DNA from: JAXDAY01 sp034679345
GTDB lineage: Bacteria; Eisenbacteria; RBG-16-71-46; CAIMUX01; VGJL01
Direction of reading: 5' to 3'
NCBI GenBank assembly: GCA_034679345.1
Contig: JAXDAY010000009.1
Span: 186,001-250,000, forward strand
DNA: 64,000 nucleotides
Positions 44,042 through 53,522 of this stretch are shown piece by piece (within the stretch, counting starts at the first letter, position 1; every line of letters begins with the position of its first letter). A program made the translations under genes and the position numbers. Under the pieces are notes generated by a model. The model saw only the letters and a list, made by a program, of their open reading frames with translations, did not search any database and had not been told where the DNA came from.

Positions 44042-45025
44042 CTAGGGCGTCAGGACCGCGGCGCCCCGCACGTCGCCTGCGCGCAGCGCATCCAGGGCCT
44101 CATTCGCCGATTCGAGGGGGTAGATCTCGACATCCGTGCGCACCGGGATCCTCGCGGCAAGCTCGAGGAACTCCGCGGCGTCGCGACGCGTGAGATTTGC
44201 CACCGATCGCACGACCCGCTCGTCCCAGAGAATCGAGTAGGGAAACGACGGGATGTCGCTCATGTGGATCCCGCCGCAGACGACCGTCCCGCCCTTGCGC
44301 ACGGCGCGCAAGCCGGCGGGCACGAGCGCCCCGACCGGAGCGAAGAGGATCGCCGCATCGAGCGGGCGCGGCGGCTCCTCATCCGAGCCGCCCGCCCAGA
44401 CGCACCCGAGGGAGCGCGCGAAGTCCTGCGCCGTCACATCTCCGGGCCGCGTGAAGGCGAAGATCTCCCGCCCCTCGTGCCGCGCCACTTGCGCCACGAT
44501 ATGCGCCGCCGCGCCGAAGCCGTAGATCCCGAGCCGCTCGCCTTCCCCGGCCATCCGAAGCGATCGGTAGCCGATCAACCCAGCGCATAGAAGCGGGGCC
44601 GCGTGCGCGTCGTCGATTCCATCCGGAATCGAGAAGCAGTAGCGCGCGTCGGCGATCGCCTCCTCCGCGTAGCCTCCGTCGATCTGGTATCCCGTGAAGC
44701 GGGCGCGATCGCAGAGATTCTCGCGTCCCGACCGGCAGAACTCGCACTCCCCGCAGGTCCAGCCGAGCCATGGGACGCCGATCCGATCGCCCGGCCGGAA
44801 GCGATCGACGCCCTCTCCCACATCGATCACACGCCCCACGATCTCGTGGCCCGGCACGATCGGCAGCTTCGGCTGGCTGAGCTCGCCGTCGACCACATGG
44901 AGATCGGTCCGGCAGACGGCGCAGGCCAAGACCCGCAGCCGGACCTGTCCGGGGTCGGGCGGGATCGACGCGCGCTCGATCATGCGCAGGCGCGCGCCGA
45001 TCGAGTCGAGGATCATCGCGCGCAT
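44042..45025 (-). CDS. Zinc-dependent alcohol dehydrogenase
   Basis: The product has 327 residues. The catalytic zinc site is CAVCRTDLHVVDGE with GHEIVGRV, and the structural zinc site is CGECEFCRSGRENLC. The Rossmann region is less standard (LGIYGFGAAAHIVAQVA). Layout and length match the AdhA/YjgB-like group acting on primary alcohols and aldehydes. It lies 16 bp after the POT transporter gene on the same strand and may be co-transcribed with it. Confidence 0.9.
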   Translation of the reverse strand: MRAMILDSIGARLRMIERASIPPDPGQVRLRVLACAVCRTDLHVVDGELSQPKLPIVPGHEIVGRVIDVGEGVDRFRPGDRIGVPWLGWTCGECEFCRSGRENLCDRARFTGYQIDGGYAEEAIADARYCFSIPDGIDDAHAAPLLCAGLIGYRSLRMAGEGERLGIYGFGAAAHIVAQVARHEGREIFAFTRPGDVTAQDFARSLGCVWAGGSDEEPPRPLDAAILFAPVGALVPAGLRAVRKGGTVVCGGIHMSDIPSFPYSILWDERVVRSVANLTRRDAAEFLELAARIPVRTDVEIYPLESANEALDALRAGDVRGAAVLTP

Positions 45026-45041
45026 CGCCGCCGGGCCCTCC

Positions 45042-46442
45042 TCATGCGCCGTTTGTGACCTCGTGCTTCGCGATCACCTTCTTCAGGGGCGCGCTCACGA
45101 GCCATATCAGAATGCCCGCCGTCACGCCGAGCACGCAGAGCATCATGAAGAAGCTCGCCCGCGGCATCTTCTCCCAGAAGGTCCCGAGGAATCCGGAGAG
45201 GTAGTTGCCGAAGAAGCTCGAGAGGAACCATACGCCCATCATCATCGAGACGATGCGCGCCGGCGCCACCTTGGTGACGAGCGAGAGGCCGATCGGCGAG
45301 AGATAGAGCTCGCCGATCGTGAGCACGAAGGTCGTCATGACCAGCCAGATCACGTTGCGCCGGTCCTCGGGCCCCACGCCCTGGGAGGCCAGGATCATCA
45401 CGATGAACGATGCGCCCAGGAGGAAGCAGCCGATCGACATCTTGACCACGCTCGACGGCTCGCGGTTGCGCCGGTTCTGCCAGGCCCAGACGATGTTCAG
45501 GAGAGGGGCGAAGATGAAGATCATCATCGGATTGAACGACTGGTACCAGGTCGAGGGCACCGTCCAGCCGAGCAGGTTCCAGTTCGTGTTGCGGTCGGCC
45601 CAGAGCTGCATCGTATTCCCCTGCTGCTCGTAGACTCCCCAGAAGATGATGTTCAGTCCGCAGAGGACGACGAGCGCCCAGACCCTCTTCCACTCGTCCC
45701 TGGTGAGAGGCTGCTTCACCTTCGCCTCTCCGGTGTCGCGGCGCTTCGTGAGGTCGTCGGAGGCGAGATGTCTCTGCCCCCAGAGGTACAGACAGAGCCC
45801 CAGCACCATCCCGACGCCGGCCGCGCCGAAACCGTAGTGCCAGCCGACCTTCTGGCCCAGCGTCCCGCAGACGAGCGGCGAGAAGAAGGCCCCGAGATTG
45901 ATTCCCATGTAGAAGATCGTGAAGGCGCGGTCGCGTCGAGGATCGCCTTGCGCGTAGAGTCCGCCGACCTGGGTCGAGATGTTCGGCTTGAAGGCGCCGT
46001 TTCCCATGATGAGGAAGAGGAGGGCGACGAAGAAGAGCGACTGGACTGCCATCAGGAAGTGACCGATCGCCATCAGGATCGCGCCCAGGATCACGGTCTT
46101 CCGCTGACCCAGGATCCGGTCGGCAAGCATCCCGCCGAAGAACGGCGTCAGGTAGACGAAGGCGGTGTAGAGCCCGTAGATCTGCGAGGAGAGCGGCTGC
46201 GCCTCCATCGGGCCGAAGATCGACTCGAGCGTGCCGCGCACGAGCGTGTAGCCGAGCACCTCCTTGCCGACATCGGGACGAATGAACAGATGGTCCACCA
46301 TGTAGAGGACGAGCAGGGAGCGCATCCCGTAGTAACTGAACCGCTCCCACATCTCGGTGAAGAAGAGGACGAAGAGTCCCGGCGGATGGCCCAGGATGGT
46401 GCGGCCCCCGGCCGCGGACGTCGCTGCGCTCATCGGTTCCAT
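45042..46442 (-). CDS. POT-family proton-coupled peptide transporter
   Basis: The product has 466 residues and about 12-14 membrane helices. The N-terminal FTEMWERFSYYGMRSLLVLYM is the ExxERFxYYG proton-coupling signature of POT/PTR transporters. FGGMLADRILGQRKTVILGA follows, and further helices carry FYMGINLGAFFSPLVCG. It should import di- and tripeptides with protons. Together with the two amino-acid permease genes next to it, this is a nitrogen-uptake block. Confidence 0.92.
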   Translation of the reverse strand: MEPMSAATSAAGGRTILGHPPGLFVLFFTEMWERFSYYGMRSLLVLYMVDHLFIRPDVGKEVLGYTLVRGTLESIFGPMEAQPLSSQIYGLYTAFVYLTPFFGGMLADRILGQRKTVILGAILMAIGHFLMAVQSLFFVALLFLIMGNGAFKPNISTQVGGLYAQGDPRRDRAFTIFYMGINLGAFFSPLVCGTLGQKVGWHYGFGAAGVGMVLGLCLYLWGQRHLASDDLTKRRDTGEAKVKQPLTRDEWKRVWALVVLCGLNIIFWGVYEQQGNTMQLWADRNTNWNLLGWTVPSTWYQSFNPMMIFIFAPLLNIVWAWQNRRNREPSSVVKMSIGCFLLGASFIVMILASQGVGPEDRRNVIWLVMTTFVLTIGELYLSPIGLSLVTKVAPARIVSMMMGVWFLSSFFGNYLSGFLGTFWEKMPRASFFMMLCVLGVTAGILIWLVSAPLKKVIAKHEVTNGA

Positions 46443-46539
46443 GCTCCTTGAGTTGTTTCCCCGGTCGAGGCAACCTGGGTGGAGAGTACGCCATGGGCAA
46501 TCGGGTTTCCACAGCGTGGCGGGCGCGGCCGGGAGGGGC

Positions 46540-48447
46540 TCAACCGACCGTGATGATGGAGGAAGCCTCCGGAAGGCGTCGCGCCAGGTTCCGCAGCAGG
46601 TTCCCCCGCAGCATGTGGTAGATCGCCGTGCGCTGGCTTACGCCGAGCATGACCGCCTTGCACTCCAGCCGCGTCGCAGCGCTCGCGATCGTCCGGGCAG
46701 CGTCGTCGCTGATCGCCCAGATCGGCACCATGAAGATGCCCCGCCTCTGCGCAAGCCGTCCGAGCTCGTTCATCGCCTCCACGACTTCCGTGGAGGGCCG
46801 CGTCTCCGCTCCAGAGAAAAGGCCGGGCCACTCCGTCACGGAGATGACGTACACGGCGGGCTCGCCTCTGGCCTTCGCCCTCCGCAGGGCCTCGTCCATC
46901 AGCTTCTGGTTCGGTCCCAGGATCGCCACGAGAGTCGTCGATGGATAGAGGGCGCGCATGGCGACCGCCGATTCGATCGTGACGATCTCGTACTCCTCCT
47001 CCACGACGAGCGCGGTCTCCTCCCGGATCGCCATCGCCCGTCGCGCGACCGGAGGAAACCGATTGAGCAGGTGAACAATCCACTCTCGCCGGACCGCAAG
47101 CGTGGCGACAAGCCCGACGCCGGTCAGGGCGCCCCCGTAGACCGTCGCCAGAGGCTTCTCCACGATGTTGATGCCCCAGGAACCCACCACCATCACGGTC
47201 GTCACGAGGCCAAGGGCGAAGAGAGCGCCCCGCGCCTTCTCCCGCCAGCGGATCACGTCGAGCCCCACGGAAGTGAACGCGAACGCGCCCAGGAGGCCGA
47301 AGGAGTACATATCGCCCAGGATCGTCAGGTTCCCGCCCGTCGCCAGCACGGTCAGGAGGGGAACGAGCGCGGTAATGAGGATCGCCCAGTGGGGCGTCGA
47401 GAACTTCAGGCTGCGCCGGGCCAGAATCCTCGGGAAGAATCGGTTGCGGGAGAGCGCGAGGAAGACGTGGTAGCCGCCGATCATGGCCGTGTTCGACGCG
47501 AACAGCAACAGCGAGGAAGCCGCGGCGACAACCGAGATCTGGAGCCAAGGTCCCGCGCGGAGCGCCGCGAGATCGGAGATGAAGCTGTCGGTCCGAGTCG
47601 CCTTGATCTCATCGGGGATCACCGCTACGGACAGCGCCGTCAGGAATGGCGACGTCACGAGGACGGTGCCGACGACCGCCGCCATCGCGAGGCGCACCGT
47701 TCTTCGGGTCGGCAACTTCAGATTCGGCGAGAGCTGGCTGATGCTCTCGAGACCCGAGAAGGCGAGCCACGAGCCGGCGAACCCAACGAGGAGCATCCGC
47801 AGCGGAAGCCCCCGGAACTCGCCTGCGGCGCGCATCAGAGTCTCGATCTCACCGCGCTGCAGTCCAAGGACTCCCACGATGACCACGACGAGGTTCGCGG
47901 CGAGCGAGAGGGCCGCGAACGCCAAAGCGACCATCGCGCTCTCGCGGATTCCGATGATGTTCAGCGCGCAGAGCAAGGCGATCCCGGCGCATGCGAGAAG
48001 GCCGACATGCGGTTGGAGCACGGGTATCACGGAGCTCAGATAGGCGAACCCCGAGACCGCCGAGATCGCCGAGGTGAGGAAGTAGTCGATCGTGATGAGG
48101 ATTCCCCCGAGGCACCCCCACCAGTCCCCGAACGCCTTCCGGGCGACCGTCACGACGCCGCCCCCCTCGGCATTGCGCCAGGATACCTCCGTGTACTTCT
48201 GGGCGAGGAGCAGGAAGCCGACGGTGGTCAAGAGGACGAAGTAGGGCGCCAGGTTTCCCACATGGTGGTGGAGGATTCCGGGGACGTAGTAGACGCTCGT
48301 GCCGATATCGCAGAAGACGATGGCCCACGCGAGGAGCCATCCGATCCGGCGAATCGAGTGACTCTCAGGGGAGGGCGCGCCTGTCGCGCCGTCCCGGTTC
48401 GTCCCGGTCACTGGAGGTTTGCCGCCGACCTCATCCGACTCGTTCAT
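46540..48447 (-). CDS. APC-family permease with cytosolic stress-protein-like tail, copy 2
   Basis: The product has 635 residues. The membrane part (about 60-470) opens with IGWLLAWAIVFCDIGTSVYYVPGIL and has 12 or so helices of the amino acid-polyamine-organocation type. The last 150 residues form a soluble domain (IESAVAMRALYPSTTLVAILGPNQK ... VYVISVTEWPGLF) with the look of a UspA-like alpha/beta domain, which may gate transport or bind nucleotide. Its paralog lies 94 bp upstream, in the same direction. The substrate is unknown. Confidence 0.85.
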   Translation of the reverse strand: MNESDEVGGKPPVTGTNRDGATGAPSPESHSIRRIGWLLAWAIVFCDIGTSVYYVPGILHHHVGNLAPYFVLLTTVGFLLLAQKYTEVSWRNAEGGGVVTVARKAFGDWWGCLGGILITIDYFLTSAISAVSGFAYLSSVIPVLQPHVGLLACAGIALLCALNIIGIRESAMVALAFAALSLAANLVVVIVGVLGLQRGEIETLMRAAGEFRGLPLRMLLVGFAGSWLAFSGLESISQLSPNLKLPTRRTVRLAMAAVVGTVLVTSPFLTALSVAVIPDEIKATRTDSFISDLAALRAGPWLQISVVAAASSLLLFASNTAMIGGYHVFLALSRNRFFPRILARRSLKFSTPHWAILITALVPLLTVLATGGNLTILGDMYSFGLLGAFAFTSVGLDVIRWREKARGALFALGLVTTVMVVGSWGINIVEKPLATVYGGALTGVGLVATLAVRREWIVHLLNRFPPVARRAMAIREETALVVEEEYEIVTIESAVAMRALYPSTTLVAILGPNQKLMDEALRRAKARGEPAVYVISVTEWPGLFSGAETRPSTEVVEAMNELGRLAQRRGIFMVPIWAISDDAARTIASAATRLECKAVMLGVSQRTAIYHMLRGNLLRNLARRLPEASSIITVG

Positions 48448-48541
48448 CGCTGCGTCCGGTCCCAGGCAACCTGGAAAGCGGGACGGTAGGCTCGGGAGGG
48501 GCGACTGTCAAGCGGTGTTCGGAAGCGACCGGAACCGGGGA

Positions 48542-50464
48542 TCAGCCGATCGTGATGATCCTGTAATCGTCGGGCAGCAACTTCGTGAGGCCGCGCAGGA
48601 CGCTGCCCCGGAGCATGTGATAGATCCCGCTGCGCTGGCTTACTCCGAGCATCACGGCGGTGCAGCCGAGCGCCTGCGCCGCCTCCGCGACCGTCCGCGC
48701 CGTGTTGTCGCTGATCGCCCAGATCGGAATCGCGAAGACCTTTCGCTCCTGCGCATGGCGCACCATCCGGTTCAAGGACTGGATGACCTCGGGCGAGGGG
48801 CGCGTGTCCGCGCCGGAGAAGAGCCCGGGCCACTCGGTGATGGAGATCAAGTAGAGGGCCGGTTCCCCCTCCGCCTTCACTCGATGAAGCGCCTCGTCGA
48901 TCAGCTTCGGGTTGTAGTGGAGCACGGCGACCAGAGTCGTCGAGGGGTAGAGGGGCCGCATCGCGACCGCCGATTGGAGCGTGACGATCTCCTGCTCCTC
49001 CTCGACGGCCAGCTCGGTGCGCGTTCGGAGCAGACCGGCGCGCTCGGAGATCCAGGGAATCCGATTGAGCGCATGAACGATCCACTCGCGCCGAATCGAG
49101 ATCGCCGCGCCAATCCCGACGGCCGTGAGGATTCCGCCGTAGATCGTGGCGAGCGGCTTCGTGACGATGTTGATCCCCCAGGAGCCGAGCACCATGAAGG
49201 TCGTGAGGATCCCGATCCCGAACATCCAACCCCGCGCTCGATTGCGCCATCGCAGGATGTCGAGTCCCACCGAGGTGAACGCGAAGGCCCCCAGGAGCCC
49301 GAAGGAGTACATGTCCCCCAGCACGGTGAGCTTCCCGCTCACCAGGAGGATCGTCGCGATCGGCACCGCGGCGGTGAAGAGAATCGCCCAGTGCGGTGTC
49401 GAGAACCTCTGGCTTCTCTTCGCGAAGATGCGCGGGAAGAAGCGGTCCCTCGAGAGGGCCAGGAACACGTGGTAGCCGCCGATCATCGCCGTGTTGGCGG
49501 CGAAGAGCAGGAGCGCGGAGGCCGCCGTCACGACGGCGATCCGCATCCCGAGCCCCGAGCGCACGAAGGCGAGATCGGAGATCAAGCTGTCCGTGCCCGC
49601 GGCTTTCATCGACTCGGGGATGATGGCGATCGAGAGAATCGCGAGCGTGGGAGAGGTGAGGATGATCGTCACGATGACGGCGATCATCGCGTAGCGGACG
49701 GTCCGGCGGATCGGCAGCCTCAATGCGGGCGAGAGCTGGCTGATCGACTCGAGCCCCGAGAAAGCGAGCCAGGCCGCGGCGAAGCCGATCAGGACTTCGC
49801 GCACGGGAAGCTGCGTGAACTGTCCGGCGGCGTCGCGCACGACCCGGATCTCCTCCGGATCGAGTCTCACGAGGCCGACGACGATCACGATGAAGTTCGT
49901 GAGGAGCGATATCCCAGCCATGCCGAAGGCGACGGTCGCGCTCTCGCGGATCCCGATGACGTTCAGGATCGCCAGCAGTCCGATCCCGAGACACGAGAGA
50001 AGCACCACGTGCTCCTTGAGCGACGGAAAGATCGAGCTCAGGTATTCGAAGCCGCTCACGGAGGAGATCGCCGAGGTGAGGAAGTAGGAGGTCGTGATGA
50101 GGATACCGCCCAGGCAACCCCACCAGGGGCCGAATGCGTCGTGGGCGACGCTTACGACGCCCCCTCCGCCGGGAAAGCTCCACGTCACCTCCGCGTATTT
50201 CTGCGCGAGGAGAAGAAACCCCACCGTGGTCAGAAGGATGAAGTACGGTGTGAGGTTTCCGACGTGGTGATAGAGGATTCCGGGGACGTAGTAGACGCTC
50301 GTGCCGATGTCGCAGAAGACGACCGCCCAGGCGAGGAGCCAGCCGATCTGCTTGATGCTTCGCGCGGAGCCTTTCCCGCCCACTGCCTGCGCGGCCGCGA
50401 CGGTTCCACCTTCCACCTGCGCGGGCGGACTCGGTGGGCCCGTGGGACCGGACTCGTGCGTCAC
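48542..50464 (-). CDS. APC-family permease with cytosolic stress-protein-like tail, copy 1
   Basis: The product has 640 residues from the GTG at 50464, directly after GGAGGAGAC. The open frame continues upstream but lacks a site and crosses the divergent DUF362 gene. It is collinear with the next gene along the whole chain, including CDIGTSVYYVPGIL and the tail motif YPSTTLVAVLHYNPKLIDEAL, and is clearly a tandem duplicate. Both proteins also end in the same way (YHMLRGS..LR.L...LP...IITIG/TVG). Confidence 0.87.
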   Translation of the reverse strand: MTHESGPTGPPSPPAQVEGGTVAAAQAVGGKGSARSIKQIGWLLAWAVVFCDIGTSVYYVPGILYHHVGNLTPYFILLTTVGFLLLAQKYAEVTWSFPGGGGVVSVAHDAFGPWWGCLGGILITTSYFLTSAISSVSGFEYLSSIFPSLKEHVVLLSCLGIGLLAILNVIGIRESATVAFGMAGISLLTNFIVIVVGLVRLDPEEIRVVRDAAGQFTQLPVREVLIGFAAAWLAFSGLESISQLSPALRLPIRRTVRYAMIAVIVTIILTSPTLAILSIAIIPESMKAAGTDSLISDLAFVRSGLGMRIAVVTAASALLLFAANTAMIGGYHVFLALSRDRFFPRIFAKRSQRFSTPHWAILFTAAVPIATILLVSGKLTVLGDMYSFGLLGAFAFTSVGLDILRWRNRARGWMFGIGILTTFMVLGSWGINIVTKPLATIYGGILTAVGIGAAISIRREWIVHALNRIPWISERAGLLRTRTELAVEEEQEIVTLQSAVAMRPLYPSTTLVAVLHYNPKLIDEALHRVKAEGEPALYLISITEWPGLFSGADTRPSPEVIQSLNRMVRHAQERKVFAIPIWAISDNTARTVAEAAQALGCTAVMLGVSQRSGIYHMLRGSVLRGLTKLLPDDYRIITIG

Positions 50465-50577
50465 GTCTCCTCCACAAAGTGAGCATCCTATGGACTGCGC
50501 TGGCGCCCGGTCAAGCTCGGTTGACAGTCGATCGGGGCACCGCGTACCGTCGCTCGCGGGGTGTCGGAGGGATGGTG

Positions 50578-51492
50578 ATGGACCGACGCAAGTTTCTGCA
50601 TCGCGCCGTCGGGGCGACGCTCGCCGGCTGGAGCCTTCCCCAGATCGCCGGTTTCGGATCCGCCCTTGCGGCGGATCCACCACTCCCTGTTCTCGCCGTC
50701 GCGCACGGCCCCTCTCCGGCCGAGATCACGAAGGCGGCGATCGCCGCGATCGGCGGAATCGATCGGTTCGTCCACCGAGGCGATCGAGTCGTCGTCAAGC
50801 CCAACATCGGCTGGGATCGCACTCCGGAGCAGGCCGCCACCACCAATCCCGAGGTCGTCGCCGCGCTCATCCGCCTCTGCCTGGACGCCGGGGCGAAGTC
50901 GGTCCTCGTGATGGACAATCCCTGCAATGATCCGCGCCGCTGCTATCTGCGCTCCGGCATCGCCGAGGCGTCGAAGTCCGCGGGCGCCGAGGTGCGCTTC
51001 TTCGAGGAGGAGCGCACCCGCAAGATGCTGATCCGGGGAGAGATGCTGCAGGAATGGCCGGTCCATCCGGCCATCGTCGAGGCGGATGTGCGGATCAACG
51101 TGCCGATCGCGAAGCACCATGGGCTGACGGGCGTCACGCTGGGGATGAAGAACTGGCTCGGCGCGCTCGGCGGGCCGCGCAATCGTCTCCACCAGGAGAT
51201 CGACCGCGCGATCGTCGATCTGGCGTCGTTCTTCCAACCGCAGCTGACCGTCATCGACGGCGTGCGGGTGCTCATGCGCGGCGGGCCGCAGGGAGGAAGT
51301 CTCGAGGATGTGCAACGCCTCGATACCGTGATCGCCTCCGCCGACGCGGTCGCAGCGGAGCGCCGGGGCGCGACGCTCTACGGCCGCCGGCCGGACGAGA
51401 CGCCCCACATCGCGATGGCGGAGGAGCGCAACCTCGGCAGGGGCTCATGGCGCGAGGAGGAGGAGATCCGGGTGGAAGTGCCCGCCTCCTGA
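50578..51492 (+). CDS. Tat-exported DUF362 domain protein
   Basis: The product has 304 residues from the ATG at 50578, with GGAGG at 7-bp spacing. An ATG two codons earlier sits on that site. The start DRRKFLHRAVGATLAGWSLPQIAG is a twin-arginine signal. The DUF362 body has VVVKPNIGWDRTPEQAATTNPEV and PIAKHHGLTGVTLGMKNWLG. DUF362 proteins occur with ferredoxin-like partners and probably bind a cofactor or iron-sulfur centre. The next gene, 4 bp on, is a polyferredoxin, so the pair should work as one redox unit in the periplasm. Confidence 0.88.
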   Translation: MDRRKFLHRAVGATLAGWSLPQIAGFGSALAADPPLPVLAVAHGPSPAEITKAAIAAIGGIDRFVHRGDRVVVKPNIGWDRTPEQAATTNPEVVAALIRLCLDAGAKSVLVMDNPCNDPRRCYLRSGIAEASKSAGAEVRFFEEERTRKMLIRGEMLQEWPVHPAIVEADVRINVPIAKHHGLTGVTLGMKNWLGALGGPRNRLHQEIDRAIVDLASFFQPQLTVIDGVRVLMRGGPQGGSLEDVQRLDTVIASADAVAAERRGATLYGRRPDETPHIAMAEERNLGRGSWREEEEIRVEVPAS

Positions 51493-51496
51493 TCCC

Positions 51497-53089
51497 ATGC
51501 TTCGCCGCGCGCGCATCGCCGTTCAGCTCGCGTCTCTGGCGCTCTTTTTCTACCTCCTCCTTCGCACCGTGGGAATCGGCGAGGACCGTCTCGGGCCGCC
51601 GGTACGCCTCTTCCTCGAGATCGACCCTCTCATCGCGATCTCCACCTGGTTGCGCACGGGGGCTCTCCACGGCCTCATGGCGATCTCGCTGGCGACTCTG
51701 ATCGCGACATTCTTTTTTGGGCGGTTCTTCTGCAGCTGGATCTGCCCTCTCGGCACGCTCAGCCAAGCGAGCGGCAGACTCCTCCGCGGACGCCGGGAGG
51801 AGAGGAGCGCGGAGCGCTCGACACGGTCGCGCCGCTGGAAGTATCTGATCCTCGCCTTCATTCTCGGCGGATCCGCGGCCGGGGTTCTCTGGGTCGGGCT
51901 CCTGGATCCGATCTCGCTCTTGATCCGTTCCCTCTCCGTGGGATTCGGCCCTCCCCTGGAGGCGCTCGTGCGCTCCGCCGCGGCGGGGCTGGCCTTCTCG
52001 CCGGCCGCCGCCGTGACCGAGCCCGTGTACGCATGGATCCGCGACCATGCCATGGCGCCCCGTGCGCCGCGGTTCGAGCAAGGGGCGCTCCTCGCGGGGA
52101 TTCTCATCGTCCTTCTCGCCCTCTCCTGGATCCGGCGGCGCTTCTGGTGCCGGATCCTCTGTCCTCTGGGCGCGCTCCTGGGGACGGTGGGTCAGGCCGG
52201 CATGCTCACGCTGCGACAGAGGGAAGGCGCGTGCTCCGGCTGCGAGGTCTGCGCGTTTCACTGCCAGGGCGCCGCGGACCCGGATGTCGCGGGGGGCTGG
52301 CGGCCTTCCGAGTGCTTCGTCTGCGGCAACTGCACCGCGGGCTGCCGCCAGGGTAGCCTGAGCTTCGGCCTCGCCCGCCCTCGACTGGCCGCCCTCTTCC
52401 GCCGGCGCCCTCACGCGCGCGAGAATCCCCCACCCACCGCCGCCCTCGATCCTGGACGCCGCCGGATCCTCGTGAGTTTCGTCCTCGGGATCGTCTCGGG
52501 TCCGCTTGTTCGGGCGACTCCCTCGCGCGCGCGTCCACAGGCAAACCTCATCCGCCCTCCGGGCGCGGGCTCCGAGGCGGAGTTCCTCGATCGATGCGTC
52601 CGCTGCGGCGAGTGCATGAAGGTCTGCGTGGGCAACGGCCTGCACCCGGCGGGACTCGAGGCGGGCCCTGGCTCTCTCTGGACCCCGGTTCTGCGCGCGC
52701 GGATCGGTTACTGCGAGTACCACTGCACCCTATGCGGCCAGGTTTGTCCGACCGGGGCGATCCCGACGCTGACGCAGGCGGAAAAGGAGAAGGCCGTTCT
52801 CGGGATCGCCTACGTCGACCCGGGACGATGCCTCCCCTTCGCGTACGCGCGTCCCTGCATCGTCTGCGAGGAGCACTGCCCCACCTCGCCCAAGGCGATC
52901 GTCCTCGAAGAAGTCGCCGTTCGCGTGCCGGGAGGCGGGGAGCGTCGACTCCAGCGTCCCCAGGTGCTTCCGGAGCGGTGCGTCGGCTGCGGCATCTGCG
53001 AATACCGCTGCCCCGTCGACGGCGAGTCGGCGATCCGGATCGCGGCGACCGGCCGCACAGGCGAGGGATCGTTTCTCCCGACTGCCTGA
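51497..53089 (+). CDS. NapH-like membrane polyferredoxin
   Basis: The product has 530 residues. The N-terminal membrane part carries CSWICPLG near residue 79 and CRILCPLGALLG near 220, the paired motifs of the NapH/RdxA group. Many cysteine clusters then follow: CSGCEVCAFHC, CFVCGNCTAGC, CVRCGECMKVC, CEYHCTLCGQVC, CIVCEEHC and CVGCGICEYRC. There are enough for several [4Fe-4S] centres. A Tat-like motif is not seen. The protein should pass electrons across or along the membrane to the DUF362 partner. It has more clusters than NapH itself and may be a fusion of NapH- and NapG-like parts. Confidence 0.9.
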   Translation: MLRRARIAVQLASLALFFYLLLRTVGIGEDRLGPPVRLFLEIDPLIAISTWLRTGALHGLMAISLATLIATFFFGRFFCSWICPLGTLSQASGRLLRGRREERSAERSTRSRRWKYLILAFILGGSAAGVLWVGLLDPISLLIRSLSVGFGPPLEALVRSAAAGLAFSPAAAVTEPVYAWIRDHAMAPRAPRFEQGALLAGILIVLLALSWIRRRFWCRILCPLGALLGTVGQAGMLTLRQREGACSGCEVCAFHCQGAADPDVAGGWRPSECFVCGNCTAGCRQGSLSFGLARPRLAALFRRRPHARENPPPTAALDPGRRRILVSFVLGIVSGPLVRATPSRARPQANLIRPPGAGSEAEFLDRCVRCGECMKVCVGNGLHPAGLEAGPGSLWTPVLRARIGYCEYHCTLCGQVCPTGAIPTLTQAEKEKAVLGIAYVDPGRCLPFAYARPCIVCEEHCPTSPKAIVLEEVAVRVPGGGERRLQRPQVLPERCVGCGICEYRCPVDGESAIRIAATGRTGEGSFLPTA

Positions 53090-53522
53090 TTCCCTTCCGG
53101 GGCTTGCCGGCGCGGCTGGGCTGCCGACAGCCTGGCTACCACAGCCTGGTTATTAATGTAGCCCTCGGACCGGGCCACACCGATATCCGGGACGGCCGGC
53201 GCGGCCGGAGGGCCTGGCCGAGCTATTTTGGCGCGGCCGAGAGGCTTTGATCGGGACCCCACAACCGCGACCCGGGACGACTTCGGTCGCGCGGCATCAA
53301 ATCGTGCTTGACGGCCGGGGCAAGATTCACTTAATCTACGAAACGGTTTTGCGCCGTAGCGCTAATACTTCCGGCCGCGACCCAATGAATTCGGGATGAG
53401 GGGTAGGGGTGCGGATTGGGATTCGCCCGGATCGAAGAGGGTCGCCGCCTCGTGCGGTCGACCCTCTTCCTGTATTTCCGAACGTCCCCCCGTTTGCCGC
53501 ACGCCGGCGCACTTCTCCGAGA
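53090..53522. other. Intergenic stretch between convergent genes
   Basis: 433 bp with no supported gene. The first half is very GC-rich and repetitive in look (CCGGCGCGGC-like words) and the middle is more AT-rich. A strong hairpin near 53450 is listed separately. Short open frames here overlap the next gene and lack ribosome sites. Confidence 0.4.
53434..53469. terminator. Strong hairpin between convergent genes
   Basis: GAAGAGGGTCG at 53434-53444 pairs perfectly with 53459-53469. Inside it CCGC and GCGG pair again around a CTCGT loop with one bulged T. It lies 54 bp from the stop of the DHOD-like gene. There is no long T-run, so termination is likely but not certain. Confidence 0.5.

Noticed and set aside
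46357..50482. Long open frames (about 700 codons) opposite the APC permeases
   Set aside because: They mirror the codon pattern of the permease genes, are charged and low in hydrophobic residues, and have no ribosome sites or motifs.
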